Below are positions 15,752 to 24,972 of a stretch of 34,529 nucleotides of DNA, piece by piece. The stretch covers positions 1-34,529 of the IMG/VR virus record IMGVR_UViG_3300044808_000088, one strand, 5' to 3'. Position numbers and translations under genes: made by a program. Position 1 is the stretch's first letter, and every line of letters starts with the position of its first letter. The notes beneath the pieces were generated by a model that was not told the DNA's origin, did not search any database, and was given only the letters and a program-made list of their open reading frames with translations. Source of the stretch: a virus.

Positions 15752-16372
15752 ATGGCAAACGGACAAGAGATAATTGACCATAAAAATTTATTGGTAGATG
15801 ACGACACTACTTTCTCAGAAGATGAAGAGTTAATTGTCGAGAATAAAATTTATCGAAAAATCCTCAACGCAAGACCTTGGAGCTGGCTTGTTACGAGTTT
15901 TACTGGTACGACCTCAGTGAGCGTACCCTATATTGAGTTACCAGCTAATTTTAAGAAATTCGTTCCTTTTAACGGACTTGATGACGGCAGATACTCGATA
16001 TTTGTTGGAACAGATAGCGTTCCTTACCGAATGATTAGCATGTCCGATAGTTTTAATTACGGGGATTATCACAATGCAGATGGTTATTTCTACATTGACT
16101 CTAAAAATCGCTGCCTGTACTTCACAAAACAGCCCACAGAAGCGAAAACAGTTACTTTCCCATACATCTATCGTCCAGATGATTTAGAACTCGACACGGA
16201 GCCTGTGTTTGACGAGGACTACCATTACGCTATAAGTCACGGCATGGTTTCTGATTACTATATTGCCGATCAGACCCCGAAAGGACGTACTTACTACGAA
16301 GAAAATGAAGCTAAATTTGATGAAATGCTCCAACAAATGATTATGGACGATGAATTATTAACACTCACCTAG
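15752..16372 (+). CDS. Head-tail connector / adaptor protein
   Basis: 206 aa. Helical N-terminus (SEDEELIVENKIYRKILNAR), beta middle (VSVPYIELPANFKKFVPF; RCLYFTKQPTEAKTVTFPYI) and helical C-terminus (GRTYYEENEAKFDEMLQQ). This order is common in adaptor or neck proteins of short-tailed phages encoded after the major capsid gene. No SD. Assignment rests on position, length and architecture. Confidence 0.6.
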   Translation: MANGQEIIDHKNLLVDDDTTFSEDEELIVENKIYRKILNARPWSWLVTSFTGTTSVSVPYIELPANFKKFVPFNGLDDGRYSIFVGTDSVPYRMISMSDSFNYGDYHNADGYFYIDSKNRCLYFTKQPTEAKTVTFPYIYRPDDLELDTEPVFDEDYHYAISHGMVSDYYIADQTPKGRTYYEENEAKFDEMLQQMIMDDELLTLT

Positions 16373-18231
16373 TGGCAGAAGTAAAAACCTCAATTTTCAA
16401 GGATGGGATAGTCAATAATCCCTATGATCCCGAACTCGTGCCACGCGGCGGAGCTTCGGAATCTTTGGGCTGGATAACAAAAGGCGCATTTATTGAATTA
16501 TCAAGAGGAAAATTGTTAGTCGGAGCAGAAGAAACCGCTAACGGCTCTGTTAAAGGACATCATTTTGCTTACAAAACCGATGGGACAGCAGTTCAATTCA
16601 GGAAAATAAACACCAAAATTCAGTATTACAATACCGCTACTTCTTTGTGGGTTGATGTCATTACCGGACTTACCAGCTCGGCTCAATATACGTTTGCCAA
16701 TCACTCTAAACTAACAGGTTCGTTTGTTTACGCATCAGGCTATGACGGACTGTATAAAATCAACGTCGCCAATCCTGGCTCTTATATTAATTTGACCAGC
16801 GCGGTTACAAACTTTGCTCACCCTGGGAAAATCCTGATTTCAGATTCCAGAATGTTCATGTGGGGAGTTAATACCGATAAAACCGGACTTTATCTCTCTT
16901 ATATTGATGATTCTCCTTACACGACAGTTACCAATGAAGTATTAGGAACCGGAAACGGTTCTAATAAGACTTTCTCAGGCACGCTGGCATTTAAAACCGG
17001 ACAGCCGCAGCGTAGCGGATTTGGTTTAACGATTACCGATGGAACCGAAACCTTTACCGATGACTATAATGGCGTGTTAACAGGCTCACTTGGCGGCACA
17101 GGCACGATCAATTATTCGACTGGAGCATATTCGGTCACTTTTAATACCGCACCGGCAGCCGTTGCTAATAACGTTAAAGGCACATATCAGTGGGAAGATT
17201 CAACAAACAAGGGATTAGCCGATTTTAGATACTCTGCCGTGAGACTTGCGGGAGAAGGTGATTTATTCCGTCAGGATGATGGAGGAGATGCAATTCAGAA
17301 AGTAGAAGTTTTTGACGGTGTTTATTACTCGCTAAAATCTCGCTCGGTTTATGAATTGAACTTGAGCGGAGATGACACTAATGCCACTAACCTAGTGTTT
17401 CGTAGAAATATCGGTATGCCTTATTTCAGAGCTTCGGTATCAACCGGACAGGGCATAGTTTTCATGGACACGGCGGATCCTGAAAGCCCGAAACTCAGAA
17501 TCTTACAACGAAACTTGACAGGCGATGGCGTAATTCCAGATGAGCTTGCCTCTCAGTTTGATTTCTCAAAATACAACTGGGACACATGCGCGATGGACAC
17601 CATCGGTGAATACATCGTTTTTACTGGAAAGACCTTAAATGCTGCGTATAATGACCGAATTTTCCTTTATTCTCTGCGCTGGAAATCGCTTGATGTAGTC
17701 GCTTTTAATGCCGATACGTTTGCTAAAAACGCCGGAGTTCTCTATATCGGCGATTCAATCTCAGACAATGTTTACGAGGTATTTAGCGGCTATGACGATG
17801 ACGAATTTGATGTAGAAAACGAATGGATCAGCGGAGCAGACCTGTTATCAACCGAGGAATACAAAAAGGTCAAAAGGCTCACGTTAGAAGGAGACATCAG
17901 CGCAGCTCAATCCGTAGAAGTCTATGTTTCACTCGATAATGATGATTTTACGCTCGTCGGTACGATTGAAGGGACAGGCTCATATGTCGAGACGAGCGAA
18001 GCCCACACCATCGGCAGTGTAGAATTAGGAGTAGATGAGCTGGGCGGTGGCGGGAGCGGAATAGACGTTTACCCTTACATGGTTGAGTTCAAAATCAATA
18101 CCGATAAATTCTATCGCAGACGCCTCAAATTCAAAGCTATAGGACTTGGCTACGCCTCCATTTCAATGATTAAAGACAAAGATATTTACGGCTACGGGGA
18201 TAAAATTCCTCGAAAATTTAGAACTAACTAA
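16372..18231 (+). CDS. Large beta-rich tail protein with inserted domain
   Basis: 619 aa from a GTG sharing a base with the previous stop (TAGTG). Repeated beta motifs with aromatic and Gly turns (FVYASGYDGLYKI, YYSLKSRSVYELNLSG, EYIVFTGKTL) suggest a beta-propeller tail accessory or stabilisation protein, P22 gp10-like in position. Residues about 188-276 look like an inserted Ig-like domain (VLGTGNGSNKTFSGTL ... INYSTGAYSVTFNTAP). The C-terminal region is beta sandwich-like and ends with KIPRKFRTN. It would close or extend the tail tube. Confidence 0.65.
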   Translation: MAEVKTSIFKDGIVNNPYDPELVPRGGASESLGWITKGAFIELSRGKLLVGAEETANGSVKGHHFAYKTDGTAVQFRKINTKIQYYNTATSLWVDVITGLTSSAQYTFANHSKLTGSFVYASGYDGLYKINVANPGSYINLTSAVTNFAHPGKILISDSRMFMWGVNTDKTGLYLSYIDDSPYTTVTNEVLGTGNGSNKTFSGTLAFKTGQPQRSGFGLTITDGTETFTDDYNGVLTGSLGGTGTINYSTGAYSVTFNTAPAAVANNVKGTYQWEDSTNKGLADFRYSAVRLAGEGDLFRQDDGGDAIQKVEVFDGVYYSLKSRSVYELNLSGDDTNATNLVFRRNIGMPYFRASVSTGQGIVFMDTADPESPKLRILQRNLTGDGVIPDELASQFDFSKYNWDTCAMDTIGEYIVFTGKTLNAAYNDRIFLYSLRWKSLDVVAFNADTFAKNAGVLYIGDSISDNVYEVFSGYDDDEFDVENEWISGADLLSTEEYKKVKRLTLEGDISAAQSVEVYVSLDNDDFTLVGTIEGTGSYVETSEAHTIGSVELGVDELGGGGSGIDVYPYMVEFKINTDKFYRRRLKFKAIGLGYASISMIKDKDIYGYGDKIPRKFRTN

Positions 18232-18237
18232 ACTCAA

Positions 18238-19452
18238 ATGTCCTCAACATTACTCCAAACAATTGCAAATTTTGAAACGACAATTTCAGCCAAATTAACC
18301 GCAGCCGGCGCGTCTTTAGTTTTGACCTCAAATCTCGATAAAGACGGTGTTGCCATTCCATCGGGAGTTTACGGATTCACTCTCGATGAGGGAAAAGTAA
18401 ACGAAGAACATATTATCGGTACTCTTTCAGGCTCGACTTTAACCATTACTATCCGAAACGTCTCGCGTCAGGATGGAACGACTGCCGGAACGGGTAAAAC
18501 TCACCGCAAAGGTGCGTCAATAAAAATCACCAATCATCCCCTACTTGTCAGGATTCGTCGTATTTTAGATGGAACGGATGGATTTAATGGCGCAGTTCCG
18601 GTTCATTATGATGTTGCCCCAACGTTTACCCCAGGCTCCCAGCAACTCGTGACCGTAGCGTATGCTGATGCTTTAGTCGGTGCAGGAGTCGCAGACGCTA
18701 CTAATTCCACTAAAGGTAAAGTCAAATTATCATTAGCCGCAGCAGATGTTTCCCAGCCTATCGCTGTCGGGGATAATGATCCGCGGCTGTCCAATACCTC
18801 TTATTACGCCGCAGATGCAGGAATAACCGATGCTTACGCCGTTACATTAGCTCCGGCTCCAACTGCTTATACGGCAGGAATGGTTGTCAATTTTAAAGCG
18901 AATACGGTTAATACAGGTCCAGCTACGCTCAACGTAAATGGACTCGGAGCAAAGACAATCGTTAAAAATTACAATGTCACTTTGGGCAACGGAGATATTA
19001 AGGCTGGACAGCTCGTATCGGTTATTTATGACGGAACAAACTTCCAATTGTTGTCTCAGGTCACGCCTCCGGCTTATAAGTCAGGAACGACAACGAAAAC
19101 AATGAACGATGCAAACACGGTCGTAACCATCGCTCACGGACTCGGAGCTATCCCCAGTAAAATTAGGTTGACGGCTATTCTCGGATCATCAAGCACGACG
19201 GCTGCACTTCATAGCTATGCGACAGGCGTATATGACGGAACGACTACGAGCAGTATGTATATGAAAACCGAAGTCGGCGCGGCTGTTTATTCCGGTGTTT
19301 CTGCGACAGATATTTTAATTATCGGAACTACTGGCAATGACTCGCAGAGAGCCGTTGCCACCTTTGACGCGACGAATATCACATTAACATGGACGAAGAA
19401 CGGGGTACCTCCAACCGGAACCGCTCAAATCTTATGGGAGGCATTTGCATAA
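18238..19452 (+). CDS. Tail fibre / tail spike-like protein
   Basis: 404 aa. The N-terminal domain (to about 105) has LDEGKVNEEHIIGTLSG and THRKGASIKITNHPLL, seen in fibre N-termini of environmental phages and probably anchoring it to the tail. Residues about 200-272 contain the fibre pattern TAGMVVNFKANTVNTGPATL, VNGLGAKTI and LVSVIYDGTNFQLLS. The last 120 residues form a beta-rich tip. A receptor-binding role is likely. No SD. Confidence 0.75.
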   Translation: MSSTLLQTIANFETTISAKLTAAGASLVLTSNLDKDGVAIPSGVYGFTLDEGKVNEEHIIGTLSGSTLTITIRNVSRQDGTTAGTGKTHRKGASIKITNHPLLVRIRRILDGTDGFNGAVPVHYDVAPTFTPGSQQLVTVAYADALVGAGVADATNSTKGKVKLSLAAADVSQPIAVGDNDPRLSNTSYYAADAGITDAYAVTLAPAPTAYTAGMVVNFKANTVNTGPATLNVNGLGAKTIVKNYNVTLGNGDIKAGQLVSVIYDGTNFQLLSQVTPPAYKSGTTTKTMNDANTVVTIAHGLGAIPSKIRLTAILGSSSTTAALHSYATGVYDGTTTSSMYMKTEVGAAVYSGVSATDILIIGTTGNDSQRAVATFDATNITLTWTKNGVPPTGTAQILWEAFA

Positions 19453-19456
19453 ATAT

Positions 19457-21661
19457 ATGGCAACAAGAACTAAAAAATATGAGTCAAGAGATGGGAAAGC
19501 ATTCGCTACTCACGCGGAAGCTTCTGCCTATAATAGAAAATTGGGGGGCGCAATACCTATAGTCGGATCGTCTCAGCCAACGGGTTTATCGTATGATGCG
19601 CTTGCTCAAGGACAAAGCTCGATTGGAGCAGATCGTGAAGCCTTAGTGCAGAAAGCACAGGCAATCAAAGAAGGCATCTCTGCTCAACCTGTTCAATTAA
19701 CCGCCGCAAATGGTTTTGGCAGCGGTGTTCAAAGTCCTTATGTTTCTGAATTAGATCAACTCCAAATTAACCGCTATAAAGATTCTCAAAAACCGATAAA
19801 TCGAGAGGCAATCAGAAAACAGAAGATTGCCGAGTTTCAGGCACAGATTGACGCCACCAATCAGATATTTACCAATCTTACCTCTCAGGCAAACGTACAG
19901 GGTGAAGGAAGATTGGGACAGCAACGGGCATTAGCAGCTCGTTCAGGCAACTTGCAGCAGCCACGGGGCGAAGCGCAGAAAGAAAACGTCATTACATATA
20001 ACAATCAGATCACCGGAGATATTGCCGCTCGTCAGCAATCAGCGATTGCAACGATTATGACTGAAGCGCAGGACAGAGCAGATGCCGAATATGCTCAAAA
20101 ACAGCAAGCTAAGGAGATGGGAGCGCAAAGCTATCTCCAGTATCTACAAGGAGCGGAAGAACGAAAAGCTACTAATGCTCAGGCTGTCCTTCAATCTTTA
20201 CTAGCTCAAGGTCTCAAGCTCGAAGATATTCCGCAGGAACAATTCGGACAAATCGCAAACAGCCTCAAAATGTCGCCACAGGAATTGCAGAGTGTTTACA
20301 GAGGTGAGTTATCAAAAGCCGAAGCAGCGCAGGCTCAGGCAGAATACGAAAGATTTGTTGAGGATCGTAAATTCGGTTTGGAACAAGATAAGTTTGGTTT
20401 CGAGCAGGATAAATTCGGTGCGGAGTTCGGATTAAATCAACAGAAATTTGGTTTTGACATAGATAAATTCAATGCCGAATATGAACTTAATAAAGAAAAA
20501 TTCGGATTTGATAAGGATAAATTTGCCGCAGAATACCAGCGCAACCTTCAAAATGATGCTAATGACGCAATTTATAAGAACGCTCAGATAGCCAAAATTC
20601 AAGCCGAAATAGGAGAGATTGAATCAAAAGGCGGCGGACAATTAGCTTCCGATGGTACGTTTATCGTTAACCGCCAGCAGGCTCAAAAATTGAATCAGGA
20701 TATTGCCAAGTCAGATGCTTATAAAGCAATTACCAAATCCCAGGACAGCGCACCAGTTCTAGCAGAATTTAAGAAAGTGTTTGAAGAATCAGGCGGAGGA
20801 GTTAACCTTTTTGGAAATAATCGAGCCGGAGTCTCGGCAGCGTATGAAAGTGCGATTCTTAACCTAAAAGAATTCTTCAATTTAGGTGTCTTGAATGGTC
20901 CCGATGAAAAGATTCTGCGTAATATTCTCCCAAGTCCAAACAGTATCGGCACTCAATTCAAAGGCGGCGGCAATGCAGTGAGTAAAGGTATTGAAAACCT
21001 CGAAAAGATGATTAAGAGTACCGTCGAAGATCGTTACCGTGACATTACCGGACAGTACCAAGGTTACAGCCCGGAACAGGTAACAAACTTAAAAGAAGCT
21101 AATAGAATTTATAATCAGTTAACAGGCAATAACGAAGCGTTGAATGAAGCTAGAGGGATTATTGGAGCGCCAGCCGGACAATATGGACCTCCTAACCCAA
21201 ATGGAGGTAGCAGCGGCACAAACCCAAAAGCTCAATCAATACAGGGAAACCAGTCTTCGAGCGGTTTGGTTGATACTAAAACATTCGCCTCAATGGTGCT
21301 TCCCAAATACCCAGAAGGTGCTAAGGGAGGTCAATGCGTCACCTTCCTTCACAAACTTGTAGATTTTCCGCCAGTAGGAGATACCATCCAGCAAAAATAC
21401 GCTTCGGTAGATAAATTCGGAATTCCAAAATCTCAGGTGCCGAGCCAAGCTAAAGTCGGAATGATTCTTATCAGCAACGACAATAAGACCTATGGACACG
21501 GAGCATTAATCAACGCGATTTCCGCAGATGGTAAATACGCCAGAGTCACGGAATCAAATTATAAAGGTGTAGAAAAAGTCAGTCATGATCGTGTAATAGC
21601 CTTGGATGATCCAAGAATTTACGGAGCAATTATGCCGAAGAAATTAAAAACAATTGCATGA
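19457..21661 (+). CDS. Internal virion / ejection protein with C-terminal CHAP hydrolase
   Basis: 734 aa. The ATG at 19457, in the AAATATATG context, is preferred over a TTG 12 bases earlier. Residues 40-600 are long Gln/Ala-rich helices with a short-period repeat at about 305-365 (units like EQDKFGFEQDKFG). The C-terminal part from about 610 is CHAP-like: Cys627 in GGQCVTF and His681 in YGHGALI give the expected catalytic pair of a peptidoglycan amidase or endopeptidase. It probably leaves the capsid with the DNA and opens the cell wall during entry. Confidence 0.72.
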   Translation: MATRTKKYESRDGKAFATHAEASAYNRKLGGAIPIVGSSQPTGLSYDALAQGQSSIGADREALVQKAQAIKEGISAQPVQLTAANGFGSGVQSPYVSELDQLQINRYKDSQKPINREAIRKQKIAEFQAQIDATNQIFTNLTSQANVQGEGRLGQQRALAARSGNLQQPRGEAQKENVITYNNQITGDIAARQQSAIATIMTEAQDRADAEYAQKQQAKEMGAQSYLQYLQGAEERKATNAQAVLQSLLAQGLKLEDIPQEQFGQIANSLKMSPQELQSVYRGELSKAEAAQAQAEYERFVEDRKFGLEQDKFGFEQDKFGAEFGLNQQKFGFDIDKFNAEYELNKEKFGFDKDKFAAEYQRNLQNDANDAIYKNAQIAKIQAEIGEIESKGGGQLASDGTFIVNRQQAQKLNQDIAKSDAYKAITKSQDSAPVLAEFKKVFEESGGGVNLFGNNRAGVSAAYESAILNLKEFFNLGVLNGPDEKILRNILPSPNSIGTQFKGGGNAVSKGIENLEKMIKSTVEDRYRDITGQYQGYSPEQVTNLKEANRIYNQLTGNNEALNEARGIIGAPAGQYGPPNPNGGSSGTNPKAQSIQGNQSSSGLVDTKTFASMVLPKYPEGAKGGQCVTFLHKLVDFPPVGDTIQQKYASVDKFGIPKSQVPSQAKVGMILISNDNKTYGHGALINAISADGKYARVTESNYKGVEKVSHDRVIALDDPRIYGAIMPKKLKTIA

Positions 21662-23160
21662 CCCCATTCCAACAACAAGAACTTGCCAAGCAGCTTTCCA
21701 AGGAAGGTTACAGCCCAGAGCAAATAAATAAATACTTCGAGTATAAAACTCAAGCAAGCACACCAGCTCTCCAGCCAAAAGGTGAAAGTTTTTTGAAATC
21801 AGCCATCAAAGACCCGATTAAAACCTTAATAGTGAAACCCGGAGTTCGTACCGCTCAGGCAGGAATTGCTTTGCTTGGAGGCGCAAAGGGGCGACAGTTT
21901 GCCGAGCAAGACCAGAAAGTTAATCTTCCTTTATTGGGGGAATTTAATATTGAGGCACAACGCGGCGGTTTGAGCGGAGTAAAACAAATCGCTGGAGATG
22001 CTGCTAAAACTGCTTCTTATCTTTACACTCCAGGCGGCATTGGTGCAGTCGGCAGAACAGTCGGAGCTGGCAGCAAGACGTTGCAAGGTTTGAAAGTCGG
22101 TGGAATAACCGGAGGTCTTTTTTCAGGCGGTGAATCTGCTATTCAAAATAATTCGTTAAAAACGATTGCCAAAGATACGCTTACCGGAGGTGCTACAGGC
22201 GCTCTTATCGGTGGTGCGATACCAGCGGCAATGGGAGGAATAAAGAGTCTAGGAAAAGTGAACCTTTCCTCGCTTCCGAAGATAGAAAAACCAAGTATTT
22301 TCCAATCGAATCTTGTTAAAAAACGATTATCTGAACTCGATAAACTGGATAATTATTCATCCGTCCGCAACGCTACCACTAAAGCTACTGAACGTGGTTT
22401 TAACGTGAAAAAGATAATTGCCGAAACCGATCTCTTGCACAATGCAGTTGATGAAACAGGCACGATTAGAACGACGAAACCAGACGGAGCCTATGACCAA
22501 GTTAAGAACTTCTTGAAACCGCAGGAATCGGTTGTTACTGACATATTAAAAAAAGAGGGTAAGACAGTCCCCCTCGGAATGGTTGAGACTAAATTAAAAA
22601 AGGCTGTCAATGACAGCGGCTTAAAAGGTGGTGCGAAATTACGCGCTCTCAAGAACGTCGAAGATGATATAGCGGGTTACAGACTTGATGCAGATAAAGA
22701 CGGATACATCTCACTTGCGACTATTCAAGAAGCAAAAATTGATAAAACTTCCAATATTAATTACCTGAATCCTGAATCGAAACGAGCCGATAAAGCAATC
22801 GCAAAAGGATTGAGAGAATTGATTGAAGAAAGTACCGATTTAGTTGATGTAAAAAATATCAACAATGAATTATCTCAATATTATTCCGTACTTGATTACC
22901 TCGAAAGAATTGACGGTAAAAAAGTCGAAGGCGGAAAACTCGGTAGATACTTTGCCCAAACTATTGGCGGTATCGTTGGCTCACATTTCGGTCCTGTTGG
23001 AACAGTTGTCGGGGCAGAACTCGCAGGGAAAATAAAAGGAATTCAGATGTCCTCTAAATTCGGTAAAAAGATTGGTAGTGATTTAAAAATATCCCCTGCC
23101 ATGCAGCAAGCGATTAATAAATCTAAGAGTTCAGTTATTAGTCTCCCACCAGCTAATTAG
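21658..23160 (+). CDS. Internal virion / DNA-ejection protein with glycine-rich membrane-active segments
   Basis: 500 aa, coupled to the previous gene by ATGA overlap. The N-terminus (QQELAKQLSKEGYSPEQINK) is helical. Residues about 120-200 contain Gly/Ala-rich hydrophobic stretches (TPGGIGAVGRTVGAGS, GGATGALIGGAIPAAMGGI), and another, TIGGIVGSHFGPVGTVVGAE, is near 440. These resemble membrane-inserting parts of ejection proteins. The middle is charged and helical. Together with the CHAP protein it could form an entry conduit. Family not certain. Confidence 0.6.
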   Translation: MTPFQQQELAKQLSKEGYSPEQINKYFEYKTQASTPALQPKGESFLKSAIKDPIKTLIVKPGVRTAQAGIALLGGAKGRQFAEQDQKVNLPLLGEFNIEAQRGGLSGVKQIAGDAAKTASYLYTPGGIGAVGRTVGAGSKTLQGLKVGGITGGLFSGGESAIQNNSLKTIAKDTLTGGATGALIGGAIPAAMGGIKSLGKVNLSSLPKIEKPSIFQSNLVKKRLSELDKLDNYSSVRNATTKATERGFNVKKIIAETDLLHNAVDETGTIRTTKPDGAYDQVKNFLKPQESVVTDILKKEGKTVPLGMVETKLKKAVNDSGLKGGAKLRALKNVEDDIAGYRLDADKDGYISLATIQEAKIDKTSNINYLNPESKRADKAIAKGLRELIEESTDLVDVKNINNELSQYYSVLDYLERIDGKKVEGGKLGRYFAQTIGGIVGSHFGPVGTVVGAELAGKIKGIQMSSKFGKKIGSDLKISPAMQQAINKSKSSVISLPPAN

Positions 23161-23281
23161 CTCGATACCAAATCCAAGCTCCGGCTAATAGGATAATCAT
23201 TACGGTTGTCATGCCTTGAAGCTTACTCTCATTAATAAATTCGTCAATTGAACGAATATCCACCATTAACCCGTCTCTCAT
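23153..23281 (-). CDS. Possible 42-aa antisense membrane micro-protein
   Basis: MRDGLMVDIRSIDEFINESK... then one hydrophobic helix, MTTVMIILLAGAWIWYRAN. It fills the only gap (119 bases) between the ejection protein and the next rightward gene, and overlaps both by a few bases. No SD. A leftward gene in a rightward late module is unusual, but composition is membrane-like rather than random. Confidence 0.35.
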   Translation of the reverse strand: MRDGLMVDIRSIDEFINESKLQGMTTVMIILLAGAWIWYRAN

Positions 23282-23750
23282 GTCCGACTTGAAGGAATAC
23301 ACAACTCTAATAAGTTCAATCATTATTGCTCTTGGAGCAATATCAACTGCATTGATTTACGTTCTTAGTAACAAAAACAATGTTTCCAGCACTGTAATTG
23401 ACAACTACAAAACGCTAGACGCGCAAAAAACACAGCAGATAAAGGACTTAAATACTGCCGTAGAAGAAATCAAGGCGACGATGAGAGCTACCGAAAAAGG
23501 GTTTATCGAGCGTATTGCCAAGCTCGAAGGACAGCTTAAGGAAAAAGACAATCAGATTGTCGCTCTTAATAAATTACTTGTTGAACGTCCTGAACTCGAA
23601 ACCGTACTCGGAGATATTAAAGACTTCATGGCGGGTATCTATGCACAAAATCAACACCAGACAAAGATTCTCGAACGTAGTCAAACCCGTAATGAGGGCA
23701 TAGATGCCGCCACAGAACATGAAACAGGAAATATATTAAGAAAGGAATAA
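23280..23750 (+). CDS. Membrane-anchored coiled-coil protein (spanin- or holin-like)
   Basis: 156 aa. One N-terminal membrane helix (ISSIIIALGAISTALIYVLS, residues 11-30), then a long coiled coil (KDLNTAVEEIKATMRATEKG ... KLEGQLKEKDNQIVALNKLL) and a polar tail. The N-in membrane anchor with extended periplasmic helix resembles an inner-membrane spanin such as Rz. It stands at the head of the lysis region. No outer-membrane lipoprotein partner was seen, so spanin function is tentative. Confidence 0.5.
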   Translation: MSDLKEYTTLISSIIIALGAISTALIYVLSNKNNVSSTVIDNYKTLDAQKTQQIKDLNTAVEEIKATMRATEKGFIERIAKLEGQLKEKDNQIVALNKLLVERPELETVLGDIKDFMAGIYAQNQHQTKILERSQTRNEGIDAATEHETGNILRKE

Positions 23751-23771
23751 TAATTAAACGAAAGGAAATTA

Positions 23772-24611
23772 ATGGATGAAATAATTAATCATGGTGTTTT
23801 ATCAAAGCATCTTGAACAAAGACCGGAGGACTACAAAGCCGGAGCTTTTACCTTCGTTTCCTATGAAGTAAGAAATCCATCAGGAGATTGGCGACCATAT
23901 TTACCAACCAGAGAAAGGCAAGTCGGCAGAGAAGATTCGATGGCTTGCGTATCATTTTCCGCCTGTAGCTCATTAGAAATCCAAGAGAAATTTATAACTG
24001 GCAAAGAGCCTAATCATTCAGACCGTTGGATTGCCAAAATGAGCAATACCCAGCGTGACGGTAATTGGCTTTATAAGGTCGGAGATACTGTTCGTAATTT
24101 CGGAATGGTCAATGAATCGGATTACCCCGCACCCGCAAACTATACGTGGGATCAGTATCATGCCCCGATTCCTGAACCGTTATTGTCTCAGTTAAAAGCC
24201 AAGGGTAAACAGTGGCTTGAATGGTGGGACGTTAAAACCGAGTTTGTTCCCGCTACGAAAGCAGAGATGATAAAGCATCTCAAACATGCACCGCTCCAAA
24301 TCGTCATCCCAGGTCACGCCATCGTAAATATTCTGTGTGAAGCCGATGTAGTCAACTATCTTGATACCTATAGCCCTTTTGAAAAGAAAACGCCTTATAG
24401 TCGTGTAGAGGCGGCTTATAAATATTTATTAACCCCTAAAAATATGGAAGAACCAAAGAAAGTCATCATCAACGATCACGGCAAAATTTATGTTGTCGTC
24501 TTGCAAGGTTTCGCAGTAGGCGGAGGAGCTGCTAAATCAGAAGCAGCTCTTGGTCAGCTAAAAGAAGCTTTTGAAGTGCCAGGCGATGTCCCAACCTTCA
24601 ACATGCCTTAA
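23772..24611 (+). CDS. Papain-like (C1-type) cysteine peptidase
   Basis: 279 aa with SD AAAGGA 5 bases before the ATG. Papain-like landmarks appear in order: the nucleophile Cys59 in SMACVSFSACSS, His182 in PGHAIVNI and Asp198 in YLDTYSP, where papain has Asn or Asp. The sections between (GNWLYKVGDTVRNFGMVNES) match C1-family spacing. It lies between virion and lysis genes, so it may be a virion protease, a lysis factor or a host-directed enzyme. No signal peptide is evident. Fold assignment is good; substrate unknown. Confidence 0.68.
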   Translation: MDEIINHGVLSKHLEQRPEDYKAGAFTFVSYEVRNPSGDWRPYLPTRERQVGREDSMACVSFSACSSLEIQEKFITGKEPNHSDRWIAKMSNTQRDGNWLYKVGDTVRNFGMVNESDYPAPANYTWDQYHAPIPEPLLSQLKAKGKQWLEWWDVKTEFVPATKAEMIKHLKHAPLQIVIPGHAIVNILCEADVVNYLDTYSPFEKKTPYSRVEAAYKYLLTPKNMEEPKKVIINDHGKIYVVVLQGFAVGGGAAKSEAALGQLKEAFEVPGDVPTFNMP

Positions 24612-24633
24612 TTAATTAAAGAAAGGATAATTT

Positions 24634-24795
24634 ATGTCAGCAATAATCTTATTTGCCTTAATGGTAGTTACTTATGTATTAACTATGTCATTCAGTATTT
24701 CCGAAAATGCAATGCAGAATTACTTCATTTGGGCAGCAATCGTCAGTGTCGTTTATTACTTCGTGAGCGGTTTGCCAGTATTCAACCGAGCCTAG
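24634..24795 (+). CDS. 53-aa two-helix membrane protein, holin candidate
   Basis: MSAIILFALMVVTYVLTMSF, a short polar turn (SISENAMQN), then YFIWAAIVSVVYYFVSGL and NRA. Two membrane helices in about 50 residues fit a small class II-like holin. AAAGGA precedes the ATG by 6 bases. It is just upstream of the endolysin, with a second holin-like gene after it, so one may act as holin and the other as antiholin. Function is inference from size and position. Confidence 0.55.
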   Translation: MSAIILFALMVVTYVLTMSFSISENAMQNYFIWAAIVSVVYYFVSGLPVFNRA

Positions 24796-24828
24796 TTATC
24801 AACAGCCTATTTCCAAAATAGGAGTATA

Positions 24829-24972
24829 ATGAAGAAAAGATTAATAACAGTCGGAAAATCGTTTTGCTCAGGAGGGACTCCTACTCTCCACCTTAATAAG
24901 TGGAATATTCATACTATCTCTCTAGCTCATTTGAGCTGGGGGGCAGGAGTTCGTAAAACGACTAAAGGCTGA
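24829..24972 (+). CDS. Possible 47-aa basic leader protein before the endolysin
   Basis: MKKRLITVGKSFCSGGTPTL..., basic and without a membrane helix. It has one of the strongest SD sites in the window (AGGAG, 4 bases before ATG). Its stop codon lies at the opening of the endolysin frame, so it could couple endolysin translation. The same DNA can fold extensively as RNA, so it may instead be a regulatory RNA. No homologue recognised. Confidence 0.4.
   Translation: MKKRLITVGKSFCSGGTPTLHLNKWNIHTISLAHLSWGAGVRKTTKG
24849..24963 (+). ncRNA. Candidate structured RNA in the lysis region
   Basis: An outer helix TCGTTTT/AAAACGA (24859-24865, 24955-24961; an alternative is AGTCG/CGACT) closes a set of inner helices: ACTCCT/AGGAGT (24877-24882, 24945-24950), CCA(C)CTT/AAGTGG (24889-24904) and AGCTC-ATTT-GAGCT (24924-24937). 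The result is a multi-branched shape of about 105 bases. It overlaps the 47-aa ORF, so both readings compete. No known family recognised. Confidence 0.45.

Noticed and set aside
20370-20545. Repeated DNA considered as a CRISPR-like array
   Set aside because: The repeats are in frame, degenerate and encode a periodic protein segment; no regular repeat-spacer pattern.
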